DNA of 64,000 nucleotides. Origin: Cruorifilaria tuberocauda (Eukaryota; Nematoda; Chromadorea; Rhabditida; Onchocercidae). Under the pieces are notes generated by a model. The model had not been told where the DNA came from. It did no database searches and saw only the letters and a list, made by a program, of their open reading frames with translations. This document shows, piece after piece, positions 26,301 to 37,967 of the stretch. Positions within the stretch are counted from its first letter, which is position 1. The number at the start of each line of letters is the position of its first letter. Where the stretch lies: NCBI GenBank assembly GCA_013365365.1, contig JABVXU010000007.1, positions 461,575-525,574 of the forward strand, given 5' to 3'. A program made the position numbers and the translations under genes.

Positions 26301-29300
26301 CTGTTACTATAAGTGAGTAATTTTACTAGTTGAATATTATTGAATTTTTTTTTCCTCATTATCTGTTAATAAGTCAGATTTAATTATAAGTTATTTAATA
26401 ATGTTGTTTCATGTGTCAAATATCTTTTTAAGCTTGATTTTGTGAATTTTTAGTTTGAAATCAAAGAAATTTATAGCGGTGGCACATTGCGGACCGATTT
26501 GGAAGAAGTAACGAATCCTGTTAAAACAAGTGTGGAGCGACAGATTAAAGCAAACATCGAACGTACGCATCCGTTCATGTCAAAACAACAATTTCTGCCT
26601 CATTCTGAATTTCGCAAAGTTGCATCAACAATCGGTGGTCATACCGATTATGATGATCGAACCGATGGGACATCAGGCTCGGCTGCCGGGAGCACGAGTA
26701 CCAATGATGATTTCTTACAGACAACACCCGGCGAAAGTAATAATTTATATTTTACAGATGAATATAAAATTAGGGAAAGTAATAGTGGAACAAGATTTTT
26801 GCTAGATATTCTTTTGCATTTTTAGGAAAATTTTACGGATTTCATTTATTTTGGTTACTTTTAGTGTCAGAGGATGCATCTGGAGATAATTTGGAGTATG
26901 CTCCAATGGAAATGAATTCATGGTCATCAGGAAGTGCATCGCATCTTGGTCTATCAGTAGGTAAATAATTGTAATTTTTCATCACAATTATTAAGAAATA
27001 TACTTCATCCGTACTAATTAAGAAAAACTTTATACTAAAGAATTATTTTATCCTTCAAATCAAGTGGGAGATGTTACTGGAGTCATATGATTTGCAAGAC
27101 TATAAGTTTGGGGTGAGAACAGAACATGACACTGGGTGTAACGTAGGAAAGATTGGAGTAAAGTTGCCGAACTTCTTTTTCAACTAATATGAATCTTTTG
27201 TGAAAAATCTCCATATGGTTTTTTTGTTTTCAGGAGAGCCACAATTTAATTTCGAAGAAGTACGATCGTATGTATCTGATAGTAGCGATAGTTGCTATTC
27301 TTCAATGGCAGCAAACGGTGCACCACGGTAAGTTTCTCATTTCGATAATGCAGTAATTGTAATGGTTCCGTCCTCATTTTTTCATGGGCTTGCAAATATA
27401 TTTTGCTTCATAAGTGTTTGTTCAGAGCATATTCTTTTGGTGCATCACACATAGTACATCAGCAACCGCGACAGTCAGGAAGAAAACTGATGCCTCCCGA
27501 ACATGATTCACCAGCGCCGGATTCCCTGTAAGTGAAATATCATTGCTGATGTTCCTTATATTTGATTCTGTTCAATTTTATTTTCAGCTTATGGTTTTTG
27601 TTACGCCGAATTGCATGTTTCTACTTATGATTTCACAATTATTTTTTAATTGTAGTAGTAGTACTTTACCGCAAAGCGAAGATATCCATCATTCGAGCAA
27701 GCCATCACCGTCAACCTGTGCTTCTCAAGAGGATGCTCGAAAAAGGGCTTTTTCCTTGGGCAGCAGTAAATCATGGTTTCAGTACGTTAAATTTCAGACT
27801 TATATGTATGGTAAATATATTTGGATTCAAACAATATTCTGTTTATTTGAGGTTCATTGAATTAGAAAAAATTGAAATTTATCCATTAAATTGTGAGCGG
27901 AAGGTGTGTAATTTGCAGGAAACCGTTTCGAAAGCTATCTCGTGATTTTATGACACGGGCACATCGTATATCGAACACATCTCAAGCGAGTTCGTCAACG
28001 AGTTCAACCGGTTTGTCATTGGTCCAGCCGAACTCTTCTTTTTTACCCGCAACACCTCAAGCATACATTGCTAGTGATCCATATCCAATATCTCGTGGTA
28101 AGTTGCATCTGCTTCGTTTCATTTTTAGAAACAAACGAGAAACATGATATTTCCTTTCACATTTCGTTCTTTTTTACCGTTAATGTTATATTGCATGACC
28201 TTATTTCTGTTCACAATAAGTAAATCAGAGTAAGATCCATTAGGACTAGTCTATATTTTACTATTTAACTAAATTAGGACATTTCATTGTACATATATAT
28301 GTCATTATACCATTTTCTATTCAGCATAAATCAGGATGAACTATTTTGTGTTTACCCGCTATTTGTCCTGTTAAACTAATTATGTGGTTTTATTAAGTTC
28401 GGTTTAATTTTAAAGTCCGGAATGGGGCAATTTAGCTAATCAAATAAAAACTAGTGTAATACAAAAACTAAATGAAATTTTCAGTTAGTTAAATTAGATT
28501 AGGTTTACTTTTTCAGCAAACAGGTTTTGAGAATTAGATTCTTGATCATTATTTAATTTAACGCTTAATTATATTATCACATTACTCCTTTTATTATTAC
28601 ATCTTTATGAATTGTGTGAATTTCAGTTCGATCGGGAAGCATAGAATCAGGACTTTCGACCCCATATTCCAAACGTCATGTGAGTAATGATCTTGCAGGC
28701 GATCATGTCACGATGGATTTCGGTGGTGGTGGTTTATCACTCGGTAAATCAGCCAGTGGCTCATTACATAGTGTTGATAGTCCTTCAAGGTATATTCTTC
28801 TGTTTACTTATTGATTTTTGTAACACATAAAGTGTTCCATAGAGGAATATTGTGGAAATTATAAGCAGTCATATTTCGTTAAAAATATAAGGATACATAA
28901 AATGAATAACAACTGCTATAAGTAACAAGTTATTTGATTTTTTAAATATATCTTTGCTTTCGCAGATCACGAACCTCATCGTTTGGTTGTGGACAACGGT
29001 GTTATGGATTGCGTGATACAAGCGATATCGTTGTGCATACTGCGGATCCAGAAACAGAATATACTTCAGCGCTTTCGTCACGACGTACATTTGAACGATG
29101 TAGGGAGCAAAGTTAGTTTATGACTATTGTTTTTGTATGTAGCAATGGCTATGTCATTTTTTTGACATTATTAGGCAGAATAATGTTAAACGTCAAGTCT
29201 AAATTCGAAAAAACGGTATAGGAAACAACAAGAAATATGAATTTGAACTATAAAAAAGGTTTTAGAAGTAGTGATATTTAACGTGTGATTCTCTTATTGG

Positions 29301-30069
29301 CATTTTTCATTCATTTTCTGTTATGCAAAGCGTCATACTCCAGTATTCTGAAATGCGAAATATTTTATTTATCATGTGTTTTTCATATTGCTATAAGGAA
29401 AAAAAAATATTTTTGATAACCAAGCTATAGAGATTGGTAAACGTTGATGAATGTTAATTGTAAGAAAATTTGTCTACATGATATGAATTAGATTAAGATT
29501 GTCATTATGCTGGAAGTAATTTCAGTCAATAGCTCAGTACGCGTAGCAAATGAATTTGATGAAGCGGACGATTATGTTGTAAGAGATCCGGCAGATTCAT
29601 CGGATTTTCATATCAGTTCACCGCGCGTTAATCATGAAGGACAACTGTGTACCAATAATTATTCGGATTCTCGTAGTTCACAGATTTTCGAAACGATACA
29701 AGAAACTTTATCAGGAAGATCCTCTCCTGCAAAGTTTGTTTAAACTTTCGTAGTTCCTAATACAATTTTGTTATTCAATTCAAAATAATGTCAAGTCTTT
29801 TCGATCTTTTAATAAGTGCGATTCAATGAAAGTAAAACAAATTGTGATTTTTTAGAGATACCGATTCAGTTGGGAGTCAAGAAGAGCAAGAAGTTTGTGA
29901 AAAAATAGGCAGGAAGCCCGAAAACAATAAATCCATCGAAAAAAAAATTTGCAAGGAAGGTGGTAATGATGGTAACAGTGAACGAGAACAAAAACAGATA
30001 TTGAGTTCCGGCCCTGATTTAGAATTTGTTCCTATGGATGTAAGCCTCCATTTTATGTCAGTTAAATAA
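21707..30069 (+). CDS. ist-1: Insulin receptor substrate-like adaptor (PH-PTB-YxxM)
   Basis: A docking protein expected to couple the insulin/IGF receptor (DAF-2 in nematodes) to PI3K at the plasma membrane. Nineteen exons join in consistent phase: 21707-21793, 22067-22204, 23195-23366, 23719-23954, 24263-24450, 24809-24901, 25187-25339, 25663-25776, 25869-26004, 26454-26736, 26865-26960, 27234-27327, 27426-27527, 27656-27781, 27919-28097, 28627-28789, 28966-29111, 29526-29733 and 29856-30039. This gives 966 codons. Reading on through the last donor adds nine residues and a TAA at 30067-30069. The start MDKKRTSNP lies just before the PH fold. After the PTB domain comes a long Ser/Thr-rich, low-complexity tail with YAPM (Y545) and YSSM (Y587), typical PI3K SH2 ligands, and a phosphosite-dead FVPM at 962-965. 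Family and order are well supported; the exact 3' end is not, because the last exon also ends in a usable donor. The symbol is by family resemblance. Confidence 0.88.
23719..24450 (+). other. IRS-type PTB domain exons
   Basis: Residues about 133-274 over exons 4-5. Recognisable elements are AWDVTIIEHP, GPHRLCFYHHTIILCRRG, VTDFVEFP, then RQYMASFGCQERYFFMVMGR and the C-terminal helix VAADVHNKLNKIIEEEC. These follow the IRS PTB pattern that binds NPxY motifs of insulin-type receptors. The second exon ends at a weak GTCAGC donor, chosen because its phase fits the next exon. Confidence 0.85.
26897..27307 (+). other. Paired YxxM PI3K-docking motifs
   Basis: TAT at 26897-26899 starts YAPM inside EYAPMEM, and TAT at 27296-27298 starts YSSM inside CYSSMA. 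Known chemistry: phospho-YxxM binds the p85 SH2 domains of class IA PI3K. The motifs sit 42 residues apart on neighbouring small exons, in a Ser-rich context as in other IRS proteins. Confidence 0.75.
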
Positions 30070-32174
30070 AATTAGCTAAATAAGTCTGAGGTGCATCAGA
30101 GCTGCAATTCTAACTGATAGAGGAAAAACAATCTGTCAGTGCAAAAGATGTTAAATCAAGAGAGCACTCTTTTTTATTATATTGTCTTATTTCCTAGTTT
30201 GATGTTTTTTCGGTATCATGATAATTAATAACTGAATTAATAATCTATAGGAAGAATAAGGTCCTCATGATTCAATCAAATTTTTTGCTCTAATTTTTTT
30301 ACTTAATTTTTTGCACTAACTAATATATATTGCGTTCTAAAACGTTTCCAACAATTATAATTTAAGTATAAATTTGAACTAAAACAAAAACAAAGGTTAT
30401 ACAAGCCTCTTCATTTGAAAAGTTGCAAAAATAGCAGTGTTGTTTTGCAGCCATCTCAATGATATTTTGAAAAATCAAACAAATTGTTGCACAATGGAGA
30501 AGAGTTTTATTGGATAAATTTTGCACGAATTTTTAGATGGAGTTTATCGTTTTTAAGTCAGTTCTTGAGGAAAATAAACATAATATCTCCTACCTTACAT
30601 ATAAATATGGTTTCAATTTTTTTTTAATTCAAATTATTTCATTTTTGCGAGATTCTTTCTTATCTGTTCTGTGAACATGCAATTTTTTGTATTGTATTGG
30701 AAATTTGAAATGTGATCAGTGTTATCTAGCTGCTTACTTTTTATTACATTGACGATCTCAGAAAAATTTTTTCTCAATATCTCTTCTCAATATCCGTTCT
30801 TATTCAGTAGGTATTACCGAAATGTGACATAAATGTTAGTTTAATTATTACTCATTTTTGGATGTGGTTATGCATGGAGCAAGATATAATTCAGTGAAAC
30901 ATTTTACCGGTTTTGATAAGTACTTCAACACAGTGCGCTATTAGGTTTTGAGAGATCTCATTTCATTGTTATACAGACTTATTCAAAGATTAGTTTAGTT
31001 AATAAAGCTTGAACCGTTGAAATTGTTAAATTAAATTTTGTTCTGTTCAATCATTGCTCTAAAACACATAGCTCTCATGTCCATTGTCCCTAATATGAAA
31101 GTATAAGTTGTCATTTGAAAGCCTGGCGTTAAAAGTCTTCTTCATTATCGTTTCGCAATCTCAGTTGAAATGCTTCAGTTGTCAGCGCTTCGTTCTACGA
31201 TTTCTGCTACTTGTAAATCAGCTTATTTTTGGAAGAACAAAATTCAATCTATTTGCATACCAAATGTATTTTTCGCTACTTCCTCTTTGTACAGTTTTTA
31301 TCTGAGTTCTAATATCCTATATTGCGACAAAAGCTTGTATCTCGGAGTGCTTTTCCCATTGTATTTATTTCAAAGCATTTCCACTAGAAAAAATTTGTTC
31401 CTTCATGATTTTTCTTGCTAATTGTTTTTATTTAAGTTTTTAATGACAAATGTTGCGTTTTTTCGTTGTTTTCTGAGACTGCATCAAAGTATTTTCGTTG
31501 TTATTTTTAATTTAATTGATTTTGATCTGATTGAAATTTCTTAAAATTTATTTCTCTAAATTCGGTGTTATATGATCAATTCCACAAGAAAGTGATATAG
31601 TGGGGTTGACGTTGCTGACGTTTCAGGTTCCATTTTCGCTCATTGCAGTTTTTCCTTTTTTAGTTTTTTGTGTCGTTTAATTTTATTTGCTCTCAAAACG
31701 TGTCTGTAATTTTTGTACAACTTCAATAAAAAATACGGATTTTACTCGTGAAGATTTTTACACTTTGACAGTGCGAGCATATTTTTATAAGAAGAAATAA
31801 AAAATGCAAAGTTTTAGATTTATAATTTTTGAACTGGTAAGAAGCTGAATATCTGGAATAAATCATTTTTGTTTTATTTTAATTATCAAATACAATATCG
31901 GCCTATAAATAAAAAGTGTAAGTAGACGTCATATTGAATTACTTCTATAAAGTGAAAAGTAAGAGTGTGAAGTGAAAGTTAAGTAACAGTTTTAGTTTCA
32001 AAAGCATTCCGTCATTGTTGTTAGCTGTTAAAATTTGATAGCAATTGTATAATGGTAGCAAAGTTTGCATATTTTGAGGAACGATTAATTCTAAAAATTT
32101 TGCTGTATAAAGAATCAAATAAAATTATCTAGCAAATAATTGCTAACGTTTATGCTGTGGGGAACGGTTGCTTG
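30070..32174. other. Non-coding stretch between adaptor and phosphatase
   Basis: No exon found in either direction. An AATAAA at 30065-30070 overlaps the candidate adaptor stop. Open frames near 31.1-31.4 kb lack splice partners and protein-like composition. The stretch is either intergenic DNA or, if the adaptor and phosphatase are one gene, a 2.4-kb intron. Confidence 0.55.
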
Positions 32175-35100
32175 ATGTTATGTGCTACGGAAAGCGTAAA
32201 GAGGTTATTTTTAAATATTACCTGCATTTTCCTGCTGAAATTAATTTTAAAACATAAAAAATACACGAATAAAATTAGTATTTAATCATGATAAGCATTT
32301 ATTCATTTAATCACGATTTATTCATGATAAGCAATGATTAGGAGTAAGATATTTTATTTATTATATTGTCATTTATTTATCATATTATTGGTCATTCATA
32401 ATATTTATCATATCATAATTATCATTGGAACGGTTGAAGAGTGCTAGACAACAGGCAATAAAGGCAAATTCCAATTTAACATCAAAAAGTATTGTTTCGA
32501 AAAGCGGTGATGATTTTTTGCGACGAGGACTGATTAAACCTGATCATCGAATTCGTCCTTCAAATATTCCGTAAGATTGATAAAACATGAAATTTAAATT
32601 TAGAAACAAGTAAATGAATGTTAAAATTGATGAAACAAATATTGAGTAGAATTCAGTTTAATTTAGATCTAAAAATATCGTAAATGATTTTGATTTAGAA
32701 AGTTTTTAAATTAAGTTGCTCAATTAGGTTGATAAGTAAATATGATTAGAAATTTCTTACATTTTCTTCGATTACTACAATTGAGTGTAAATTTATTTTT
32801 TTATAGAAGACGAAGAACAGAAGCTAAAAAAGAAAAAACAATAAGTTCGGAAACGAAATCGGAAAGTGAAGAAGAAGATGGCAGTGAGAAATTACCCGAG
32901 GAAATTAACATCGATAATTTGGTTAGTCCATTTTACCCCAATTTGTAAGACCATTTGCCAATAATACCTTACATGATTATTCAGACAAAAAGAGTGTGCG
33001 TTAAGAATTTATCATCAAAAGTAATTAAAAGTTAAAAGTCATATAATTTGATCCATTGGCTAACAATTGCTATTTCATTTAAATGATATTACAAAACTTC
33101 TGTGTTCGAAATAATCTGAGCTTCGTTTTTCTTTCTTTGCTAAAATTTTTCAAATTTTAATCAATAAAACTTTATTATTACTAAACATTCGAGGTGACCG
33201 AATGGATTGATCATATGCTCAACAAAGGCATAAAAGGTTTAAATGATGAATTCATGGAAATATGCGCCAAAACGAAACCATCACCGGAAAATTATACTGT
33301 TTTCACGGCTAATCTAAATTCCGGTAAACTGTCTTATTTGGTTATTATTATTTTAAAAATGTTCGTATAAAGATAAACTTGAACACATTACGTAAGCTAG
33401 TTTTGATCTTAATTGATTCTCACTGCTATTCTGAAAACTAAAGCTTTTCCAAGTACAAAAAAATGCCATAATTTGCTGAAAACTGGAATTTTGGAAACCA
33501 AAGCTTGTTAATTTTTTTGAAATTTTCACGATAAAAAAGCGCTATTAAGGTCGGAATCGCTATCGAAATGTAGTTTGTTTGGATGAATCACGCGTAAGAC
33601 TTAATAATCATCCAACTGGTAACGATTATATTCACGCAAATTACGTCAGTACACCTTTTTCCGAACGACGTTTTATTTGCACTCAAGTCAGTTCATTCTT
33701 CACTGAAACAATAATTTGAAAAAAAATTAAATTTAAACTTAAGTTGCTGAAAACCGAGCATAAATTTTTTCTTAAAAGAAATGAATGAAATTTGCACAGA
33801 ATTGAAGGTTGGAAAATAGAATTTTTGGATTGATAATTTATTAAATCTTTGATCTCAGAATCTCTAAAAATAAAAATGAATCTGAAAATGAATCTCTGAA
33901 AATTTGCTGAGTAGTGATTACAAAGTATCACGAAATTTTAGGCACCTTTGGATTCAACCATTTATGATTTTTGGTTTATGGTTATACAGGAAAAAGTGAA
34001 ATATCTTATTATGCTAACAAATTTGGTCGAGAGAGGTGACATTAAATCAGCACTATACTTTCCATGGGATGCTAATCAAGCTATAAATTATAGTGGTATT
34101 ACAGTAAAATGTCTTACAGTAAGTTTGAAATCTTTGAAATGTATAAATTTTATTTAATAACTTTTGGATGATTTTTTTTCTTTTTTTTACTTAAATCATT
34201 TCATACCACTTTGTTTCATTAATCTTTTTAAAACATTTCTTAATGCGGATTTGTGAGAAATTTTCAGTGCAAACAGCGTACGGATTTTGAATGCGAAATA
34301 TGGGTGCGATCATTGATGATCAATGCTCCAGGTATGAGATCGATCATGGTGATACATTTTCATTGGATTGATTGGCCCGATCATGGAACTCCTAAATCTT
34401 ACTCGTGCCCATTACATCTTTTTGATATGGTAACTTCTTGATAATACTTTATTCGCATCTTTTTTTTGTTTTAAAATAGGCTAAAATATTTCCAAATGTT
34501 TTGAAGTAATTTAATGAAGCTCCAAGTATTTTAAAGTAAAAGTTTTTTTAGATTATGTTGCTATTAAAAGTAAATACTAAACTGTATATGAAAAAAGAGT
34601 AATGGTTTTTTCTTTCTACTAATTAAATCACAAAAGAACAACGTTTATTTCTTTGTATTTAAATTCAAAACTAAAAATTTTTAAATGTTACATATGTATT
34701 TTAAAATTTATCTTATCGCAATAAAAGCAAAGTATAGACTTGCACACTTTTTTTGCATTAAATTAAACAGCTAACAAAACTGTAGTGCTAACTTTTAATG
34801 CTACAAACAAAATTGTAATGTAAATAATAAAATTGGAAATTTAAATATTAATTTAATTAACAGATAAGAACATCAACAACACCTATATTATTACACTGTT
34901 CTGCTGGTATCGGACGTACCGGTTGTCTAGTACTTATTGAATTGATTATTGAGAAATTAATGTACAAGCAAAATTGCTCTGACATGGGTCTCATGCTTAC
35001 TGAATTACGAAAACAACGTGCTAATTCGATTCAGAATAATTTGGTAATTAATTTTAATTTTCAAAATTTTATTTTTCAAATTTAATTTTATTCATTTCAT

Positions 35101-35785
35101 ATATAATATTTTACTCGCATATTTTTGAAAGTTTATTTTTAAGTTTAAGTTAAAATTTTTTAAACTTTATTGAAGAAGCAAAAATATTAAAACATTGAAT
35201 TATTGTTTAAAAAATATTTTTTTCTTCAACATGCTTTAATTTATTTGAAATTTTCACTTCTTTGGTGTGTTATAATATTAGATTAATGAATTTAATTTCA
35301 TTCCTTTAATTAAAATATTTCAAGCTTTTTTTTCCTCTCTTTTATTTTTCTGAAATTAAAAACCGATCTATATTTTTGTCACTTATTGTATTATCGAGTA
35401 ATTCATTCCAGAACAAATTTCTTTCACTTTATTAGAGAAAAATGACGAGGAAATTACTTAACATAAATTAACATAGATTAACATAATTAACATAATAGTA
35501 CATAATAATTAATATAATTCAATTAATGATATCTTTGTTAACATTCTAAGCCACGCGATACTCCTATCTGTCACGTATACAAACGTGCTATTCTTGCAGC
35601 AATATCTTTACGTGCATCGTACTTTGCTACACTTTTTTTTATCAACTCGACAAGTCAAGGAAATGGAAGTGCATAAATTTATTGAAGATTATGATCAGTT
35701 CGTATTTGCTGGGTCGAATCAGCAAAAGAAATTTTTAGATCATCCATTTCAAGTACTCAATTTTTCAAATTTGCATAATTATTAA
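32175..35785 (+). CDS. Classical tyrosine-specific protein phosphatase
   Basis: Dephosphorylates phosphotyrosine by the Cys-phosphate mechanism. Exons: 32448 (or 32440/32455)-32570, 32807-32921, 33194-33323, 33550-33686, 33942-34118, 34268-34429, 34864-35043 and 35600-35785. A small ATG exon at 32175-32203 fits in phase but is tentative. The model is about 412 aa: a basic/acidic leader (RRRTEAKKEK, SESEEEDGSEK), a helical start (VTEWIDHMLNKG), then the catalytic domain. Visible motifs are GRNRYRNVVCLD, DYIHANYV, RFICTQAPL, WPDHGTP (34373 on), the signature HCSAGIGRTG with Cys at 34897-34899, and the Q-loop region SIQNNLQQY. The acid Asp, nucleophile Cys and signature Arg are all present, so it should be active. 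Spacing resembles the many single-domain PTPs expanded in nematodes, often germline or sperm expressed (known for the family, not shown here). AATAAA follows the stop at 35794-35799. Confidence 0.88.
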
Positions 35786-35793
35786 AATTTCTT

Positions 35794-35799
35794 AATAAA
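35794..35799 (+). terminator. Polyadenylation signal AATAAA after the PTP
   Basis: AATAAA lies 9 bases after a TAA reached by reading through the last PTP exon. It supports the phosphatase ending here instead of splicing on to 38 kb. Confidence 0.45.
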
Positions 35800-37967
35800 T
35801 TCAAAATTTTATAAAACATAAAAAGAACTAAAGCTAATAGTAAGTTGAAAATAACTGAAAGTTTTGGGTTGAACTTAAAAACAATGTTGCACTTGTAAGT
35901 ATCTTTTTATTCGATAGATTTATGGCGTTAAAATTTGCAAAAAGATATGACTATGCCATACAATATTTAATTAATTATAAAATTTCATTTCAGCTAAAGT
36001 CACAGCGTGCGCATATCGAAGTTTGAAAATTTTGTAATTCCATATGATAGAATAAAAGCAAGCAGATTTCTAATGTTTACTGATTGCATTATTTTTAAAT
36101 TATCTAATAAAAAAAGCAAAATTTTGTCTGACTGATAAGAGTACAAGCTTTAACTGACTTCACTCTTTGCAATCAATAATAACTGTATAAAATCATAAAT
36201 TAAGAATATTTATTTTACAGACTATGAAGAATTGTTATAATATAAAAGTGATAAGCCTTAACGCACACACACTTGAAATTACATAACTTCTTCCTAATAT
36301 TATAAAATGTAATAATAAAGAAATTAGCTCAATGTGATATTAGATGTACCACAAAAATGATATCTGTGATAAAGCTTATTTAGATCTAAAGCATCATTTA
36401 ACAAATGACATTGGATCTGATGATATATGTAAGAAAAGGTTTGAGAAAAGATAGGTTGTGATAATATGAAAAGGTGAAAACAAATATTCATCAAACAAAG
36501 AAAATATCGTATAACTTTCATCATTTGAGGAAATGTCTTGGAAAGAATGGCTTTTTAATTATCAGGTTTATCAAGCTTACTTTTAATTTCGATTTGATCT
36601 TTACATCTTTTAATACTTCATTTTAATCACTCTTGCGGATTATTATTTGTAAAGTAAAATGAATGATCAAAAAGAAAGTAAGCGACGATGGAGAAAGTTC
36701 TCATTTTAAGATATTTTCGATGAAATAGTTGATTAACTAAAATTGAAATTGAAATTTAATTCATATTCCTACATTTTTAAATAAAACTTGATTCATCACT
36801 GATTTTACAGAGATTATATTTTGTTGAAAAAATGTTAATATTAATTAAAAAAGAATATTAATTATCAAAAAATATTAAAGGTGCTAATTTTCTGGATGAA
36901 TTGCCTTCAGTAATAATTTAAATGTGATCGATGAAGTATTTCGCAGTATTCTTGAACAAAAAAAATTAACATTTTTAAATTCTAAAGAAATTTTAAAATT
37001 TTAATAGAAATATGTTAGCTGCGATTTGCTAATAATCTATAAAGCATTCCTGAAGAAAAAATTAACATTTTTAAATTCCAAAGAAATTTCAAAAAATTAA
37101 CAGAAATATATTAGCTACGATTTAACAATATAAATCATTCCTGAAACCGAACTGAAATACCAATATAGCTGAAAGGAATGAAATATTGGATTTAAGCAAA
37201 GAAAAAAGCCAATTTTTTAGTTTATAAAGATATGCTCATTAGAGTGGAGTAAAATTCTGTTTAGACAAATGGTCTTCGAAATTCTTGAAAAGATTAGTTA
37301 AAATGTATTCATCAGTTTAATTTACTCAATAATTTATCGCCGTCTATTTTCTTACTTTAAAGCGAATTTCAATTGAGAGAAAGTTTGCGCTATTTTTACT
37401 TTCATGCGCATTTATTCTTATCATTTGTGAAAAAATCTTATAAAAAGAATGAAAAATTCATGAAAACGAAATGAACTTAATAAGTAATAGGGTTTTCTAA
37501 TTATTCATACTTGACATTTTTGCTGATGTTGATTTTTTCATTCTTTTTTTTAAAAAACTTGTCTATTGGAATTCTTTTTGTCGTCAACACTTCCAATGTA
37601 AACTTCCATTTTTATCAAATATCATGTGGGAACTGATGGATATTTTTTTCTTTAATTCTATGATCACACTAATTAATAATTATGAGTATTTATTGTTAGT
37701 CAACAAAATACTTGTCAACAATCAGGGATTCGTTCAACCATCTACTGTATGTACAAATTGTTGCAATAAATGTATTTGAATTTTTTTGCTTATTAGTTCA
37801 ACTAAAAAAGAAATTGTGATAGAGGGCAAACTGTAAACAAATTGTAACAAATCAGTCGTTTTGCTTAAAATGAAATAAATAATTAATTATTTGATTGAGA
37901 TAGCATTTTTTTATTCAATTTCATGATGAGCGGTATGATAACGATAATTTTGCTGCGAACATTTACG
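35800..37967. other. Non-coding stretch with a ~101-bp tandem duplication
   Basis: No convincing exon. Two diverged copies of a ~101-bp unit lie at about 36949-37049 and 37050-37145. A short open stretch near 36531-36564 (MSWKEWLFNYQ) precedes a GTTTAT, but its upstream acceptor is poor. The stretch is either intergenic or an intron, depending on whether the PTP continues. Confidence 0.5.
36949..37145. repeat. ~101-bp tandem duplication
   Basis: Both copies carry TTCTTGAAC or TTCCTGAAG, then AAAAATTAACATTTTTAAATTC, AAAGAAATTT, AACAGAAATAT or AATAGAAATAT, TTAGCT-CGATTT and AATATA or AATCTATAAA. About 80% identical by eye. Confidence 0.72.

Noticed and set aside
31108..31421. Two overlapping plus-strand frames between adaptor and phosphatase
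   Set aside because: Hydrophobic, AT-driven composition, no acceptor/donor chain in phase with either neighbour.
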